Source: Annulohypoxylon bovei var. microspora (Eukaryota; Ascomycota; Sordariomycetes; Xylariales; Hypoxylaceae). Taken from it: 64,000 nucleotides of DNA. Where the stretch lies: the NCBI GenBank assembly GCA_022836615.1, contig MU405315.1, positions 62,001-126,000 of the forward strand, given 5' to 3'. This document shows, piece by piece, positions 12,173 to 23,467 of this stretch; within the stretch, counting starts at the first letter, position 1; every line of letters starts with the position of its first letter. The notes beneath the pieces are model-generated. The model had not been told where the DNA came from, did no database searches, and saw only the letters and a program-made list of their open reading frames with translations. Position numbers and translations under genes: made by a program.

Positions 12173-13138
12173 ATGTCGGGCAACCGAAACTATGACTTCT
12201 TAGTATGTTCACTATTCGCTATTCGCTATTCACCATTTCACTATTCACAATCTCCCTTCGAACTGCCCGCCAAGATCGGATAGATAGGACATCTACATCT
12301 AACAAGCCTCATCAAACCCCATCATACGCCATGTGTGATCTTTCAGGTAGTCCGGTGTTTACTGACGATGTTCTCAATTATTATAGATCAAACTTCTCCT
12401 AATCGGCGACTCTGGTGTCGGTAAATCCTGCTGCCTACTGCGATTCAGTGAAGATTCGTTCACGCCGTCCTTCATCACGACCATCGGTATTGATTTCAAG
12501 ATCCGTACGATTGAGCTAGATGGAAAGCGCGTCAAGCTGCAAATCTGGGACACAGCCGGCCAGGAGCGATTCCGAACCATCACGACGGCTTATTATCGCG
12601 GCGCGATGGGCATCCTCCTGGTTTACGACGTTACAGATCAGAGATCTTTCGAGAGTAAGAACCGCCATCCATTTCTCAATCAGCTACAGCCACTCTGTGT
12701 ACCCCCATAAGGCAGCCATGATAATTAAAGAGGGGCTCGAGTGAGCTACGGGTATCGGAACGGGCTTACGTTCTATGCATAGTATATGCTCAAGGGTCTT
12801 CACACGCTGACGTAATTACAGACATCCGGACATGGTTTGCAAACGTAGAGCAGCACGCCACCGAAGGTGTCAACAAGATCCTCATCGGCAACAAGTGTGA
12901 CTGGGAAGAAAAGCGCGTCATCTCCACAGAACAGGGCGAGGCGTTGGCCAAGGAGCTGGGCATCCCCTTCCTCGAGGTTTCCGCCAAGAGCAACATCAAC
13001 ATCGACGAGGCCTTCTACAGCTTAGCCGCTGACATCAAGAAGCGCATCATAGTCACTTCCAAGACGGACGCCCCGTCTTCAGGCGGTGTCAACGTCGCTC
13101 AGGGAGAAGGTAACGGCGGGCTAGGGAAATGCTGCTAG
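12173..13138 (+). CDS. SEC4: Rab GTPase of the Sec4/SrgA type
   Basis: Predicted 204-aa small GTPase driving secretory-vesicle delivery to the plasma membrane and hyphal tip. Exons: 12173-12202, 12387-12654, 12822-13138. The first exon encodes MSGNRNYDFL, followed by GTATGT; the other joins restore ...SFENIRTWFANVEQ. All G motifs are intact: GDSGVGKS, the switch-I threonine in ITTIGIDF, WDTAGQE, NKCD and SAK. The C-terminus ends GKCC, a double-cysteine geranylgeranylation signal. TIELDGKRVKLQIWDTAGQE and VEQHATEGVNKILIGNKCDW identify the Sec4/Rab8 branch. The second intron is 167 nt. It is convergent with the next gene. Confidence 0.95.
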
Positions 13139-13763
13139 AGCAGGTTGCTGTTTAGGCAGGTTGGAAGAGCTACTATTTCGAAGCGAGAGATGGCAATTGT
13201 CAAAGTGAATAGGCGAGGCGCTAAGCTAGGCTGATTTGAAGGACTGGCAAAGTTTCTTGTTATCAAGCGAGTTTGCAGTAGACCGAGGCATATGATTTAT
13301 GGAGAGCCCAAGAACCCCCAACGGACCAATGAAGACGAAAGGAAAGTGTATCACCTGAGAACGAAGAGGGATGGAGCAAGTCAGAAAGAGAAGGCAAGGC
13401 GGAGGCTTGCTACTTCACGATAGACATTCACACACATACGCACAATAGGAAGAATGAGGCCTGGCGGGGGCTAGTGATGGCGAACTATATTGGCGGAGTT
13501 TGGTTGATATGGGTCTAATACATTTTCCAGTCGTCATGCCGTCGTCTCTACTTTGATTCCCCGTCGTTGCGAAGAGTCTTGATACCGATACCTACTATAT
13601 TCGAAGGTCCTTTTCCCCCTCGTCATTAACTAAGAATAGCATGCCATTTCTGAAATCTGAAAACCTTTGCCTGTAACCATTCATATAAATTGTATTGATA
13701 TGCAAAGTGGCAATGAACTTCAGCCGGTTCGAGTACAAAAGTTTTTATATTGTATACTATATT
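13139..13763. other. Convergent intergenic spacer
   Basis: 3' sides of SEC4 (plus) and the 428-aa protein gene (minus). No additional gene or repeat is seen. Confidence 0.6.
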
Positions 13764-15050
13764 TCACCACAGCACCGAGGTGTTGAGTGTCCTGGTCTCG
13801 TCCCACGATAGCTCGCTCTGATCTTCGCCGTCGGCACTCATGCGTATCTTAAACTGCCTCCGGTGCCACCCCCGAACGAACCGCTGTGCCTCGGCGTTAT
13901 CCATGAATGGCACAATGAAACGAGGATATCGTCTGTACTTCCTGTCGTCTACGACATTTCCCTCTGCTCCCTCTTCCCCTTCGCTAACCTCGGCTACGTC
14001 CTTCCTAGTATCCATATCGTACTTCTTCAAAATACTCTTCCCGAACGGCAAGATACCGTGCTCGAGGTCCGTCACCCGCCACGCCAGATTCCGGTCCACG
14101 CCATCCTCCTCGATCGCCCGCCGCAGCGTGTCGACCGCGATGCGGCCGCCGTCCACGGTAACGAGCACCAGGTGTCTGGAGCCGGCGCGGTCGGCTAGGC
14201 GGTCGACGAACGACGCGCCGCCGACGTCTAGGTCGGCGATGCGGTCGCGGCTCGCGGCCGTCGACGCCTCGAGGCGGTACGGCTGGCTGGGCGGGACCAG
14301 GGTGAAGCCGCGGATGGCCTGGGCGACGTCGAGGCCGCCGCGGTCCTTCAGCAGCCCCGGGGGCACGGGCGTCCTGTTCCCCCGCTTGCCGCGGCGCAGG
14401 AAGAGCGCGTGCGCCTTGGCCAGCTCCCACAGCCGCGCCACCTCGTCCCGGTACGCGAGCGCGGCCGCGTCGCTGTCGAACAGCACGAAGTAGTGGCCCA
14501 GCGCCCGCAGCGTGTCCGGGTCCCGCGCCTGCACCACCCGCGCGATGCCGCCCACCCACCCCTCCACGTGGTACCCCTGCGGCCCCAGTCGTAGGAAGTC
14601 GGCCTCCGACAGGTGCGGGCTGGCCGCGCTGAGGATCAGCATGGACGTCGCGCGCAGGGGCACGGTGGCGTCGGGTGCGGGGGCGGCGGAGGGGTCGTCG
14701 AATGGTGCGAGAGGGGGTAGCTCGGGAAACAGGGGAGAGGACCACGGGGGGGAGGAGGTGAGGCGCGAGAGCGATGTGCGGGCTTGCTTGGCTTCGTCGG
14801 GGAAGAACTTTTCGAAGAGGGACGGGGACGGGGACGGGGACGAGGGTGCAGACGTGCTTGTAGGTTGCTCTTCATCTTGGTCGGACTTCGGTTCAGACTC
14901 CTTAGGTGTGGAGGGGGGAGTAGAAGATTGGGAGTCCGACCGGCGGCTGCTACCGTGCAGCGGTGCGGTAGTAGCTGCTAGTGCTGGTCGCCATACTGCT
15001 AAAGCGACTACCGATCGTGAGGATGGCCGCTGGAGCTGTCGTAGGAGCAT
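13764..15050 (-). CDS. Conserved-looking mitochondrial protein of unknown function
   Basis: 428-aa intronless reading frame; ATG at 15050. The first 40 residues are rich in Arg, Ser and Ala and lack acids, fitting a mitochondrial presequence. Residues 40-80 are a Ser/Pro/Glu-rich linker encoded partly by a GGGGAC hexamer repeat (about 14818-14845 on the plus strand). The middle (about 130-210) alternates predicted strands and helices in an RRM-like order (TSMLILSAASPHLSEADFLR ... YFVLFDSDAAALAYRDEV), and the C-terminus (RYPRFIVPFMDNAEAQRFVR) looks like a second such unit. I do not recognise a named family. An RNA-binding role in mitochondrial gene expression is inference only. High third-position GC and absence of stops support a real gene. 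Confidence 0.8.
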   Translation of the reverse strand: MLLRQLQRPSSRSVVALAVWRPALAATTAPLHGSSRRSDSQSSTPPSTPKESEPKSDQDEEQPTSTSAPSSPSPSPSLFEKFFPDEAKQARTSLSRLTSSPPWSSPLFPELPPLAPFDDPSAAPAPDATVPLRATSMLILSAASPHLSEADFLRLGPQGYHVEGWVGGIARVVQARDPDTLRALGHYFVLFDSDAAALAYRDEVARLWELAKAHALFLRRGKRGNRTPVPPGLLKDRGGLDVAQAIRGFTLVPPSQPYRLEASTAASRDRIADLDVGGASFVDRLADRAGSRHLVLVTVDGGRIAVDTLRRAIEEDGVDRNLAWRVTDLEHGILPFGKSILKKYDMDTRKDVAEVSEGEEGAEGNVVDDRKYRRYPRFIVPFMDNAEAQRFVRGWHRRQFKIRMSADGEDQSELSWDETRTLNTSVLW

Positions 15051-15571
15051 GAGGCGACGAGGTGTGATACCGTACGCATTGCAATGCAGATGTGGGTTCT
15101 TGAATTGTAGAAAAAAAGTTGGAGCTAAATTGAGTTTGGACTAGGAGTTGTGAGGGGATGGCAATCCACACGGTCTTACAGCTAACATAGCGATTGGCGC
15201 TTACTTAATAGGGTTATTTAAGTGCTTTTGATTGGTCACATCGGCCACTATGACAGCTCATACTGTACGTTTAATCCCACAATACATCACTTTATCACTT
15301 TTGGATACTATGATAACTTCTCATCTATTCACTTCACTTAACTGAGTGGGAAGTTTAGTATCCCGGTTTATAGGCTCTAACTTTATAAAGCAAAAACAGT
15401 ATTTCTATTTTTTTAAACCATGAACGATACCATTACCACTAGCGATATCAGATTCAGTTATAATTATAGGAGCCTCACTGTCAATAACGAACCACCTGGA
15501 TATTGATGAAATTTGCAAATACCTACCCAAATTGAGACAACGTCAAAAATTCACATAAAACAACAACAACA
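15051..15571. other. Divergent promoter region
   Basis: About 520 bases shared by the 428-aa mitochondrial protein gene (minus) and the AAA ATPase gene (plus). The 3' end is A-rich with CAA repeats just before the ATG at 15572. No further structure was recognised. Confidence 0.6.
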
Positions 15572-17979
15572 ATGGGAAGAGACGATTTCAAAATCCGAGT
15601 TCAGCCGCAGGATGTGGCAAATCAAAAGAATCCCAGCTACAAGAATGCTGCCAAAATCTTCATCCATCCGACAACCTTCGCCCAAGGGGGCTTTACTACA
15701 GCACATCTCTGCAACGTCGATATAGATAATTCTATCCGATTAGAAGCGGTTGCTTGGCCCGCTCCGGATAAGAATGTTGCCAACAACATCGTCTCTATTA
15801 GTCGAGTCTTCCAAAAGCTAGCCGGTGTAGAGCTTGGTCAGATAGCTAGAGTTACTCCCGGTAACGGTCCTGTGCCTGACGCCGGTGTTGTTATTATGAG
15901 AGAAATAACCCTTGATGCTGTTCCGCTACCTTCTTCGGAACAGACGAGATGGCAATATCATCTAGAAAGTCGATTAGGTGAGTTATAGCGTTATAGTCTC
16001 TTATGTTGATAATTTTGAATAATAATGTCTGTTTATTATTCATGACAACTACCCCTGAAGTAGAACGTATCTTGATACCTCGATATGGATGCATGTCATA
16101 TTCTTATTAACTCAATTTATTCTTCCTATTATATATATATTTTTTATTACGAATTAATTATGTACGATTTAGTCTAACAGTGTTTACAGAGGTAGCTGAA
16201 TTCATCTTACCCGAAATATCATTTGATGAAATTGTCTTAAACGGGTCGAGACGCTCATTCGTAGTCACGTCCGTGAATGGTAGAACGGACTGTGTTGCGA
16301 AATATGCCCCCGGCTCTACAATTGTCGAGTTTTCTAACGATGAAGCAAAGAGTACTGGCGGCAAGCTGGAAGTCAGCTCGCTCCCAGCTATGCAGCGTCA
16401 AATAGTAGAGCTTAACGAATTCTTCTACGACTTTGATGTTGAGTTTGAAGGATATACGACGCCGACTTATTCATGTGGAATCGTCATACATGGAAGCCAT
16501 GGGACGGGGAAATCAATGCTGCTTGATCACATTGCTTCCACGACCTGGGGTAGAGTTATTCGGTTAGGTTATAATGACAAGTCATCAGCCATTCAGACTC
16601 ATTTTAAAACAGCGCTCGAGCAGCGCAGTCCAACCATTATTTTAATCGACGATATTACGAAGCTAATAGGAAAGGATCAATCAAATCGCCAGGTCATGGT
16701 TGAGACTATCGGCGAGGGGCTTGATGCCTTAGCGAATAAGGCGGCCCAACAGAATAGGAGGCCACATGTCCTAGTAGTTGCTACCTGTCTCGACTATATG
16801 AACGATATTCCCTATGCCCTTCAACGCCCAGGTCGATTCGAGGAGCACATCACTCTTCCTGTTCCGGATGCACAAGGTCGGAAAGAGATCATCAAGTACC
16901 ACAAGCCAACCTTTGCTACTAACGTATTTGACATATATATATCGGACCTTGCTGACCGTACGCACGCGTACACCGGTGCTGATCTACGCAAAGTCCTCTT
17001 CCGGGCTACCAAGGCATGGAGGAAACGTGTGGGACAACCCTCTAAGAAGCACCCCTTAGTGTGGGACGATGTTGTGAAGGGACTTCAGGAAGTGCGTCCT
17101 ACTGCTATGCACGACATAAACCTCAAGCCACCCACCGTGCGCTGGAGAAATATTGGTGGTTACAGAGAGGTCAAAGCTGCGCTTCAGAGAGTGCTTCGAC
17201 GTCCTACGGTAAGTCTCTCGTCTCCAACCTCAACCTAACGCAGGTAGATTTACTAACAGCAATCTAAAACTCAGGGTCCTCGCGCAGGGATGTCGAAACC
17301 GCCAAAGGGCATACTCCTCTACGGCCCTCCCGGCTGCTCCAAGACCATGATGGCCCAGGCCATGGCCACGGAGTCGGACTTCAACTTCTTCGCCGTCAAG
17401 GGCGGCGAGCTGCTAAACATGTACGTGGGCGAGACCGAGCGATCGATCCGCAACCTGTTCAAGCGCGCCCGCGAGGCCAGCCCCAGCATCATATTCTTCG
17501 ACGAGTTCGAGTCGATCGCGGGCTCCCGATCGGGCACAAGCGGCGGCGGCGTGCAGGCCCTCACCACGCTGCTGACGGAGATGGACGGGTTCGAGCAGAT
17601 CGGCGAGGTCTTCGTCCTCGCGGCCACCAACAAGCCCGAGCTCCTGGACTCGGCGCTGCGCCGCCCCGGCCGCTTCGACGAGCTGATCTACGTGCCGCTG
17701 CCGGACGTCCAGGCGCGCGGGGATATCATCATAAATAAAGCCTGCGATCTCGGCTTCGTGAGGGACGGGAGCATGAACGTAGACGAGCTGGTGCGCCGCA
17801 CGGAGGGGTACTCGGGCGCGGAGGTCGCGCGGATCTGCGACAAGGCGTTTTGGGACGCGGAGGATGAGGTGGGGTCTGTCATGAAGTTTTTGCTCAGGGC
17901 GATTGAGAAGACGCCGAGGCTGGTCACGAGCGATATGCTGGAGCATTATAGGGAGTGGGGACAGCGGTTTAGGTCGTAG
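15572..17979 (+). CDS. AFG2: AFG2/SPATA5-type AAA ATPase
   Basis: Predicted 709-aa tandem AAA ATPase. Afg2/Drg1 strips Rlp24 from pre-60S ribosomes in the cytosol. Exons: 15572-15977, 16190-17208, 17275-17979 (GTGAGT/CAG, GTAAGT/CAG). The N-terminal region includes LEAVAWPAP, as in Afg2 N-domains. D1: Walker A GSHGTGKS (237-244); Walker B ILIDDI with Asp290 where the catalytic Glu is expected; then QRPGRFEEHI. D2: Walker A GPPGCSKT (492-499), the CS spelling being typical of Afg2; Walker B IIFFDEF with Glu552; LRRPGRFDELI. The ATG lies in ACAACAACAATGG. Exon 3 is far richer in GC at third positions than exons 1-2. It is somewhat shorter than yeast Afg2; a divergent paralogue is possible. Confidence 0.85.
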
Positions 17980-18930
17980 GCATCTAAGTAACACTGGGTA
18001 TAATAATATGTCAAGAAGTACTTGGATTTGATTAGGCGTATGATATAAGTCATCTTAGGTACTCGATGAATGACTACTTGTGACGCTGATGTGCAATATT
18101 AAAGGTTCTTAGGTATATTTAATTATGTGTAAACTATACCACTACCTACTATACGTATGACTCTGAACTTCTCCAAGCTGGTTCAGATTCTTAGGGAGAA
18201 AAAAAGAAGAAGAAAAGCTTGCGATTCCAATACAAGAATATCTAAAATCTTAGGTGTTGGAGGCAAAAATATAATGATTTCGTCCAGGCTCGAACTGGAG
18301 ACCTTCAGTGTGTTAGACTGACGTGATAACCAACTACACCACGAAACCGCGGATTGATGATAAGCTGCGGGTTAAAGCAAATCATATATTGGAGAATTAT
18401 TAGCCTCCGGTTTGGCAGCTTGAGTGGTGGGTCCACACGGCGACATCTCGGGAAAAGATATTACGTGTACAGTCCATAATATTTCCCCTCCTTTTGTAAG
18501 GGGAGAAAGGATATCAATTTTATTGACATGTTGACGATGTATGCCAGTGTTGCGCCCTCCGAGGTGGAAGCCGCAAGTCTAGGACTTGCCGTTCATTTAT
18601 GTAAGAATCATTCGTTGTTGTTCCGGTTATCGCGTGCTACGTACCTACCTACTCGTAAATAGGTACATGTGTTTGTAGAAGGTGGAGTAGAGTAGTAAAT
18701 CGTAAATTCGTAAAGAGCGAAGGTTGCCGGCTTGTACGTGCATAGTATCAGAATAGAAGTACAAAATATATTGGATTCTCCTAATTTCAACTCATGTTAA
18801 TCCCCGAACAATTTCATTGGCACTTTGAATTTCTTCATATGTGAAGTTACTCTCGTTTGCTTGAAAATTTCATCTTAAGTTAATAATTAAGATTTAAGAA
18901 GAGGGATTCAATTAGACTAAATTGGCCGTT
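17980..18930. other. Intergenic region containing tRNA-Val
   Basis: Apart from the tRNA gene at 18275-18348 I see no gene. The rest is AT-rich with several CCTAGGTA- or TACCTACC-like motifs. Confidence 0.6.
18275..18348 (-). tRNA. tRNA-Val (anticodon AAC)
   Basis: The minus strand folds as a standard tRNA without intron. The acceptor stem GGTTTCG pairs with CGAAATC (one G-T pair) and is followed by discriminator A. The anticodon stem TCAGT/ACTGA encloses CTAACAC, giving anticodon AAC (Val). The T arm is TCCAG-TTCGAGC-CTGGA. Box B (GTTCGAGCC) and a D-loop with GTTGG are present. Confidence 0.95.
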
Positions 18931-20558
18931 ATGGACTCTAAGCAATTCAAAGAAGCGGCCATCTCGACCATTGATGATAGTAGGTGTTGTCTTCCAGGGG
19001 TTCAGACGGCCACTATTAAACTAATCTGTTATAGTTGTCAAATACTATGATACCATCGAGGAGCGTCGTGTCGTATCAAATGTTGAACCGGGATACTTGA
19101 GAAAACTCTTGCCCGAAGAGGCGCCTCAGAATGGAGAGCCCTGGGCCGATATCCAGAAAGACTTGGAAGCCAAGATCGTTCCCGGCTTAACGCATTGGTC
19201 CGTACCATTTTATCTCTAATTATTTAGACATTTCAGAAGGATATATAAGGTGTTAACAGATATATAGGCAGTCACCAAACTTCTTAGCCTGGTTCCCCTC
19301 TTCTAGCAGCTTCCCGGCCATGCTCGGAGAAATGTATTCGACGGCCTTCACCGGCGCCGCCTTCAACTGGATCTGCAGCCCGGCCGTCACCGAGCTCGAG
19401 ACCATCGTGCTGGACTGGCTAGCCAAAGCCTTCGGGTTGCCCCCGTGCTATCTCTCCACGGGTCCCACCAACGGCGGCGGCGTCATCCACGGCACCGCCT
19501 CCGAGGCCATCGCCACCGTCCTCGTCGCGGCTCGAGACAAGTACCTGCGAGAAGCCACCTCCCACATCACCGACGAAGAGGAGCGCGAGGACGCCATCGC
19601 GATCCGCCGCAGCAAGCTCGTCGCACTCGGCAGCGCGGCAACCCACAGCGCCACAAAGAAAGCCGCGCAGATCGCCGGCGTCCGATTCCGCACCGTCCCC
19701 GTGCACGCCGAGGACGGGTACCGGATGACGGGCTCCGAGCTGGGCCGCGTCGTGCGGGAGCTGCGCGCCAGGGGCCTCGAGCCCTTCTACCTGACGGCCA
19801 CGCTCGGGACGACGGACACCTGCGCGGTCGACGACATGGACGGCATCGCGTCCGTCCTTGCGGAGCTGGCGCCGCCGGGCGCGGGCGAGATCTGGGTGCA
19901 CGTGGACGCGGCGTACGCGGGGGCCGCGCTCATCTGCCCGGAGTACCAGCACCTCGCGGCGCAGTTCGCGCGGTTCCACAGCTACAACACGAACCTGCAC
20001 AAGTGGCTGCTCGTCAACTTCGACTGCAGCGCCGTCTGGGTGCGCGACAGAACGCACCTGACGGACGCGCTGAGCGTCTCGCTCGCCATCCTAAAAAACC
20101 AGCACACCGACTCCGGCCTCGTCACCGACTACCGCGACTGGCAGATCCCCTTCGGCCGCCGCTTCCGCTCCCTCAAGGTCTGGTTCGTCGTCCGCAGCTA
20201 CGGCGTCCAGGGCCTGCGCGCGCACGTCAGGAAGCACATGGCGCTCGCGGAGACCTTCGCGGCGCTTGTAAAGGCCAGGCCGGATCTGTTCGAGATCGTG
20301 ACGGGCCCGAGGTTCGCGCTGACGGTTTTCAAGGCCACGGCTAAGCCGGGAAGCACGCTGGAGGAGCAGAATGGGTTGACGAAGAAGGTGTACGATCGTG
20401 TGGTGGAGGAGGGCCGCATCTTCTTGTCGAGCACCGTTGTCGGTGGCGTGTTTGCCATCAGGCATAATCCCGCCACGCCGTTGGTGGAGGAACATCATGT
20501 TAAGAAGCATTTCGAGATACTAGCCGAGGCGGCCGAGAAGGTGCTTGCTGAAGCATAG
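18931..20558 (+). CDS. Aromatic-L-amino-acid decarboxylase (PLP-dependent)
   Basis: Predicted 500-aa group II decarboxylase. Exons: 18931-18979, 19035-19197, 19268-20558. It removes the carboxyl group of aromatic amino acids (Trp, Tyr or Dopa; the substrate cannot be told from sequence). Exon 2 ends in PGLTHW and exon 3 continues QSPNFLAWFP...SFPAMLGEMYS, the conserved N-terminal stretch. Further hallmarks are NWICSPAVTELE, TNGGGVIHGTASEA, ATLGTTDTCAVDD, HVDAAYAGAALICPE (PLP-pyridine Asp) and NLHKWLLVNFDCSAVWV, with the Schiff-base Lys at 316. Intron 2 has an unusual GTCCGT donor; a second donor/acceptor pair six and four bases downstream would also keep the frame. Exon 3 is GC-rich. No biosynthetic cluster partner is adjacent. 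Confidence 0.92.
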
Positions 20559-20962
20559 ATGGTCAGATATTAGAAAATAATACACTTATATGCGATGAGC
20601 CATAGCATGATTCAACTTGATATTGGTTTCATTAATTCATTGCTCATTAGTTCGTGAAATTCAAGTGATATAGCTACTCCACGACACCCAATGCCGCTGA
20701 TGTTGATGGTTTGCGATTGCTGCCCCGTTTTCGATGCAGGCTCTTATATAAGTAAATGACCATAATCCCGTCATTGAAATGTTGCCTTACTCCCTGCTTA
20801 ATCCCAATGTTTCCAAGAGTCTCTCATGCTATTCGCCATGCACCACCTTATCTGCAATGATGCTCCCTATGAAGTATACTCAATAGAAAAAGAAGCGGAA
20901 TGTGTTTGGTATAAGTAGATAGGTAGTAATGATGTTATGCCGTGTCTTCAAGAAATCATCAA
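20559..20962. other. Convergent intergenic spacer
   Basis: 3' sides of the decarboxylase gene (plus) and the single-TM protein gene (minus). No further feature was recognised. Confidence 0.6.
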
Positions 20963-21544
20963 TTACCAGGAATCGCGACGTCCTCTTCCGCTGTGATATT
21001 GATAGTCTCGATCTTGGTATTTTTGGCCGTCATCGTATCCTCTGTCATACCGAGATTGTTCGTAGTACGGGTCATCTTCGATATACCTGGGATCTTCATG
21101 CCGGTCGATATCTACGGATCGACCACGATCGCGACGGCTCCTCCTCCCTCTCTCGAGGTCCACCGTGTCTTTAGCTGCGCTCCGTTCGCTACCTCGGTCG
21201 CTTCTGCCGGCATGGCTACTCCGCCTATCTTTGCTGCTCTGGCTCTGGGTCTGGCTGTCTCTGTCCTCGGCGGTCGGATCGAAGGTGCCGTCGCGGATCT
21301 GCTGTCCCTTTCTACGGCGGCGGCGGTCTTCTCTTTCCTGTTCTTCCTTATCCTTGCGCTCTTCGCGCTTCTTGACTTGCTTCTCTATGTCCCAGGCTAG
21401 TCCGATGCCAAGCATGCCTAGAACTATAGGCCCGGTCCAGTCGAAAGGGTGCTCCTTTTCAAGCTCTTTGCGCGCGGAGCGGTGTTCCGGGTGTGCCCGT
21501 GAGGGCATATAGTTGCGCGGGTTGGCGGGGGCGAGTTTTCCCAT
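20963..21544 (-). CDS. Small single-TM, charged low-complexity protein, unknown function
   Basis: 193-aa intronless frame starting at the first ATG (21544; MGKLAPANPRNYM). Residues about 33-50 (WTGPIVLGMLGIGLAWDI) form one likely membrane segment, followed by a highly charged Lys/Glu/Arg coiled-coil-like stretch and an Arg/Asp/Ser/Tyr-rich tail with GRGRR near the end. The frame is open well beyond the low-complexity part and the organised N-terminus argues for a real gene. Function and location are unknown; no named family is recognised. Confidence 0.7.
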   Translation of the reverse strand: MGKLAPANPRNYMPSRAHPEHRSARKELEKEHPFDWTGPIVLGMLGIGLAWDIEKQVKKREERKDKEEQEREDRRRRRKGQQIRDGTFDPTAEDRDSQTQSQSSKDRRSSHAGRSDRGSERSAAKDTVDLERGRRSRRDRGRSVDIDRHEDPRYIEDDPYYEQSRYDRGYDDGQKYQDRDYQYHSGRGRRDSW

Positions 21545-23467
21545 TTCTGGTCTTGCGGCTTGATAGTACTTCGAATATGTGAGATAAGTCAAGTGAGTGT
21601 ATAATCACTTAGTCTTAGCTTTTTAAGAATATGATATGGATAGAATAAATATATGTTGTTATTTAGCTGTATGTAATACCTAGAAGGATGTAAATACAAT
21701 TGTGGGTTGACGGACTTGCCCCAAATTATATACCTGGATACCTATATGCCGACTGACGATGAGATCGTGATACAAGCGAGGGTAAGTGATCTGACGGGTA
21801 CGCGTAGAACATGACAGAAGCCCAAGCCCAAGCAAACCTCATTGGCATATGTAGGCCGTCCCTAGTATGATGTACGTGTACATTTCGGGATAGCATGATC
21901 GAATCAATTTGGTGCGGCGCTTTTCGATGAGGGAATTGGACGGCACCTTGCGAAAGATCTCAGGATCAGGGGTCGAGACGATTACTCTGAGAGTATGATG
22001 TCATTTCCGACCTCCGGAAACACAGAAGAGGCACATCGTTGTGGATGCCCTAATCTCGATTCGGTTTGGCGTCTTCCCGTCACTCGAAACTAGACCCGCA
22101 GCATTTCCCGGCATTCATTCATCAGAGCTCAACTTATGACGATGACAACTTTAGTAAGAGAAACGTCGTCAACCAACAGCTGTCTGATACCCTGTCATCG
22201 TGTAGTACCTAATACTCGAATAACGGATACCCGTCAAACCACATGACCTATCACCGCTTCCATCCCGGAACAGCGTGTTCATGTTTGTGAAGCGAAAGTC
22301 ATGCGGGATTCAAACAGACAAGCACAACATTCGAAGCTGGAATTCGAGGCTAGTTAGCTGAATGGCATATACATAAATTGCAACAACGTACGACCTAGAA
22401 GGTCACATACATATGTTGCTCGACATCTTAATGCCAGACGAACGAATGGCGATGGAGATAATTTGATTGAGCTCACCCATACAGGGAATGGCAGCCCGGC
22501 TACCTGCTGAAGCCAGCATCGTTTCTCTATAATACCGGGCGACGTCGAATCAAGTTTGCCTTTTAACTGCTCACAAAGTTCGAGGCGTCAAGGTGATGCC
22601 TTGTGCAATCTTCCGAATTATCGAATTTGACCATCAGCGGAATCTCGCCTGAGAGCATGTAGTCCGGTACATGACATTCGGTGGTAAGAGTTCGTGGTTC
22701 TAGCTCCATGTCTTTCGTTTCCTTTTGAGAATTTTGTTTCTTTGAGCGTCGAGTTTATCCACATCGAAATTTGATGCGTCGAAGAAGTCAAGGTATTCTG
22801 AACACATTTTTGTGCGCCTGATGTGGCACAAGGGTATTTAAGAGGCTCTTTGAATCGACGACATCATGATTTGTAGGGTAAAGTTTCCTCTAATTGCTCT
22901 ATTGTTATGTTGTGACTTGAAACTTGCGTACAAGATTGGTCATTCTATCGTCATTTGGTGGCGTCCCCCAATTACATGGTTTGATGGGGAAATGACCTCC
23001 TAAGTTAGAATGTTTTGGAGTCTCAATCTTGCCTCCCTCTTATCGCAAGTGCAAACTTAAATGAGCCGGTATCTCCAAGTTCATCTATCGTCTATTGCCC
23101 CGAAAGCCCCAGGCAATTAGCGGAAGAGTACCAACTTCGTACAATGTCACTGTGGCAAGCAGAATAACAAAGCTGAAAAAAAAAAAACTGATGGTCACCG
23201 AAAAAGCCGAATAAGTGTCAAAGACTAAAGAAGGAAGCACCCTTTTAAAATAATTTCAACTTATTATGTAAAATACAATCTGTTTGTTCTTCTTCAACGT
23301 TGTAGATAAGTTACCTACCGTGGTGACCCCCTTTTTATTTTCCTACCGCTACCGATTTTTACAATTTAAGTTCATTACCCCCTTTTGACCTCCTGAACAT
23401 ACTTAAGAACCCTATGTAATAAGACAGAACTTTTGTTTTATAATTTTATAAATTCAAACCCATCTTT
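21545..23467. other. Long intergenic region without a supported gene
   Basis: 1.9 kb with no long ATG-initiated frame on either strand. It includes short A-runs (about 23175) and AT-rich flanks near 23250-23460. I see no tRNA, repeat array or inverted repeat of note. Confidence 0.55.

Noticed and set aside
14005..14745. Long Arg/Gly/Pro-rich frames overlapping the 428-aa mitochondrial gene
   Set aside because: They are alternate frames of a GC-rich exon; the 428-aa frame has the presequence and balanced composition.
19445..20344. 299-codon Arg-rich plus-strand frame inside the decarboxylase
   Set aside because: Shadow frame of a GC-rich exon that carries the intact PLP-decarboxylase motifs.
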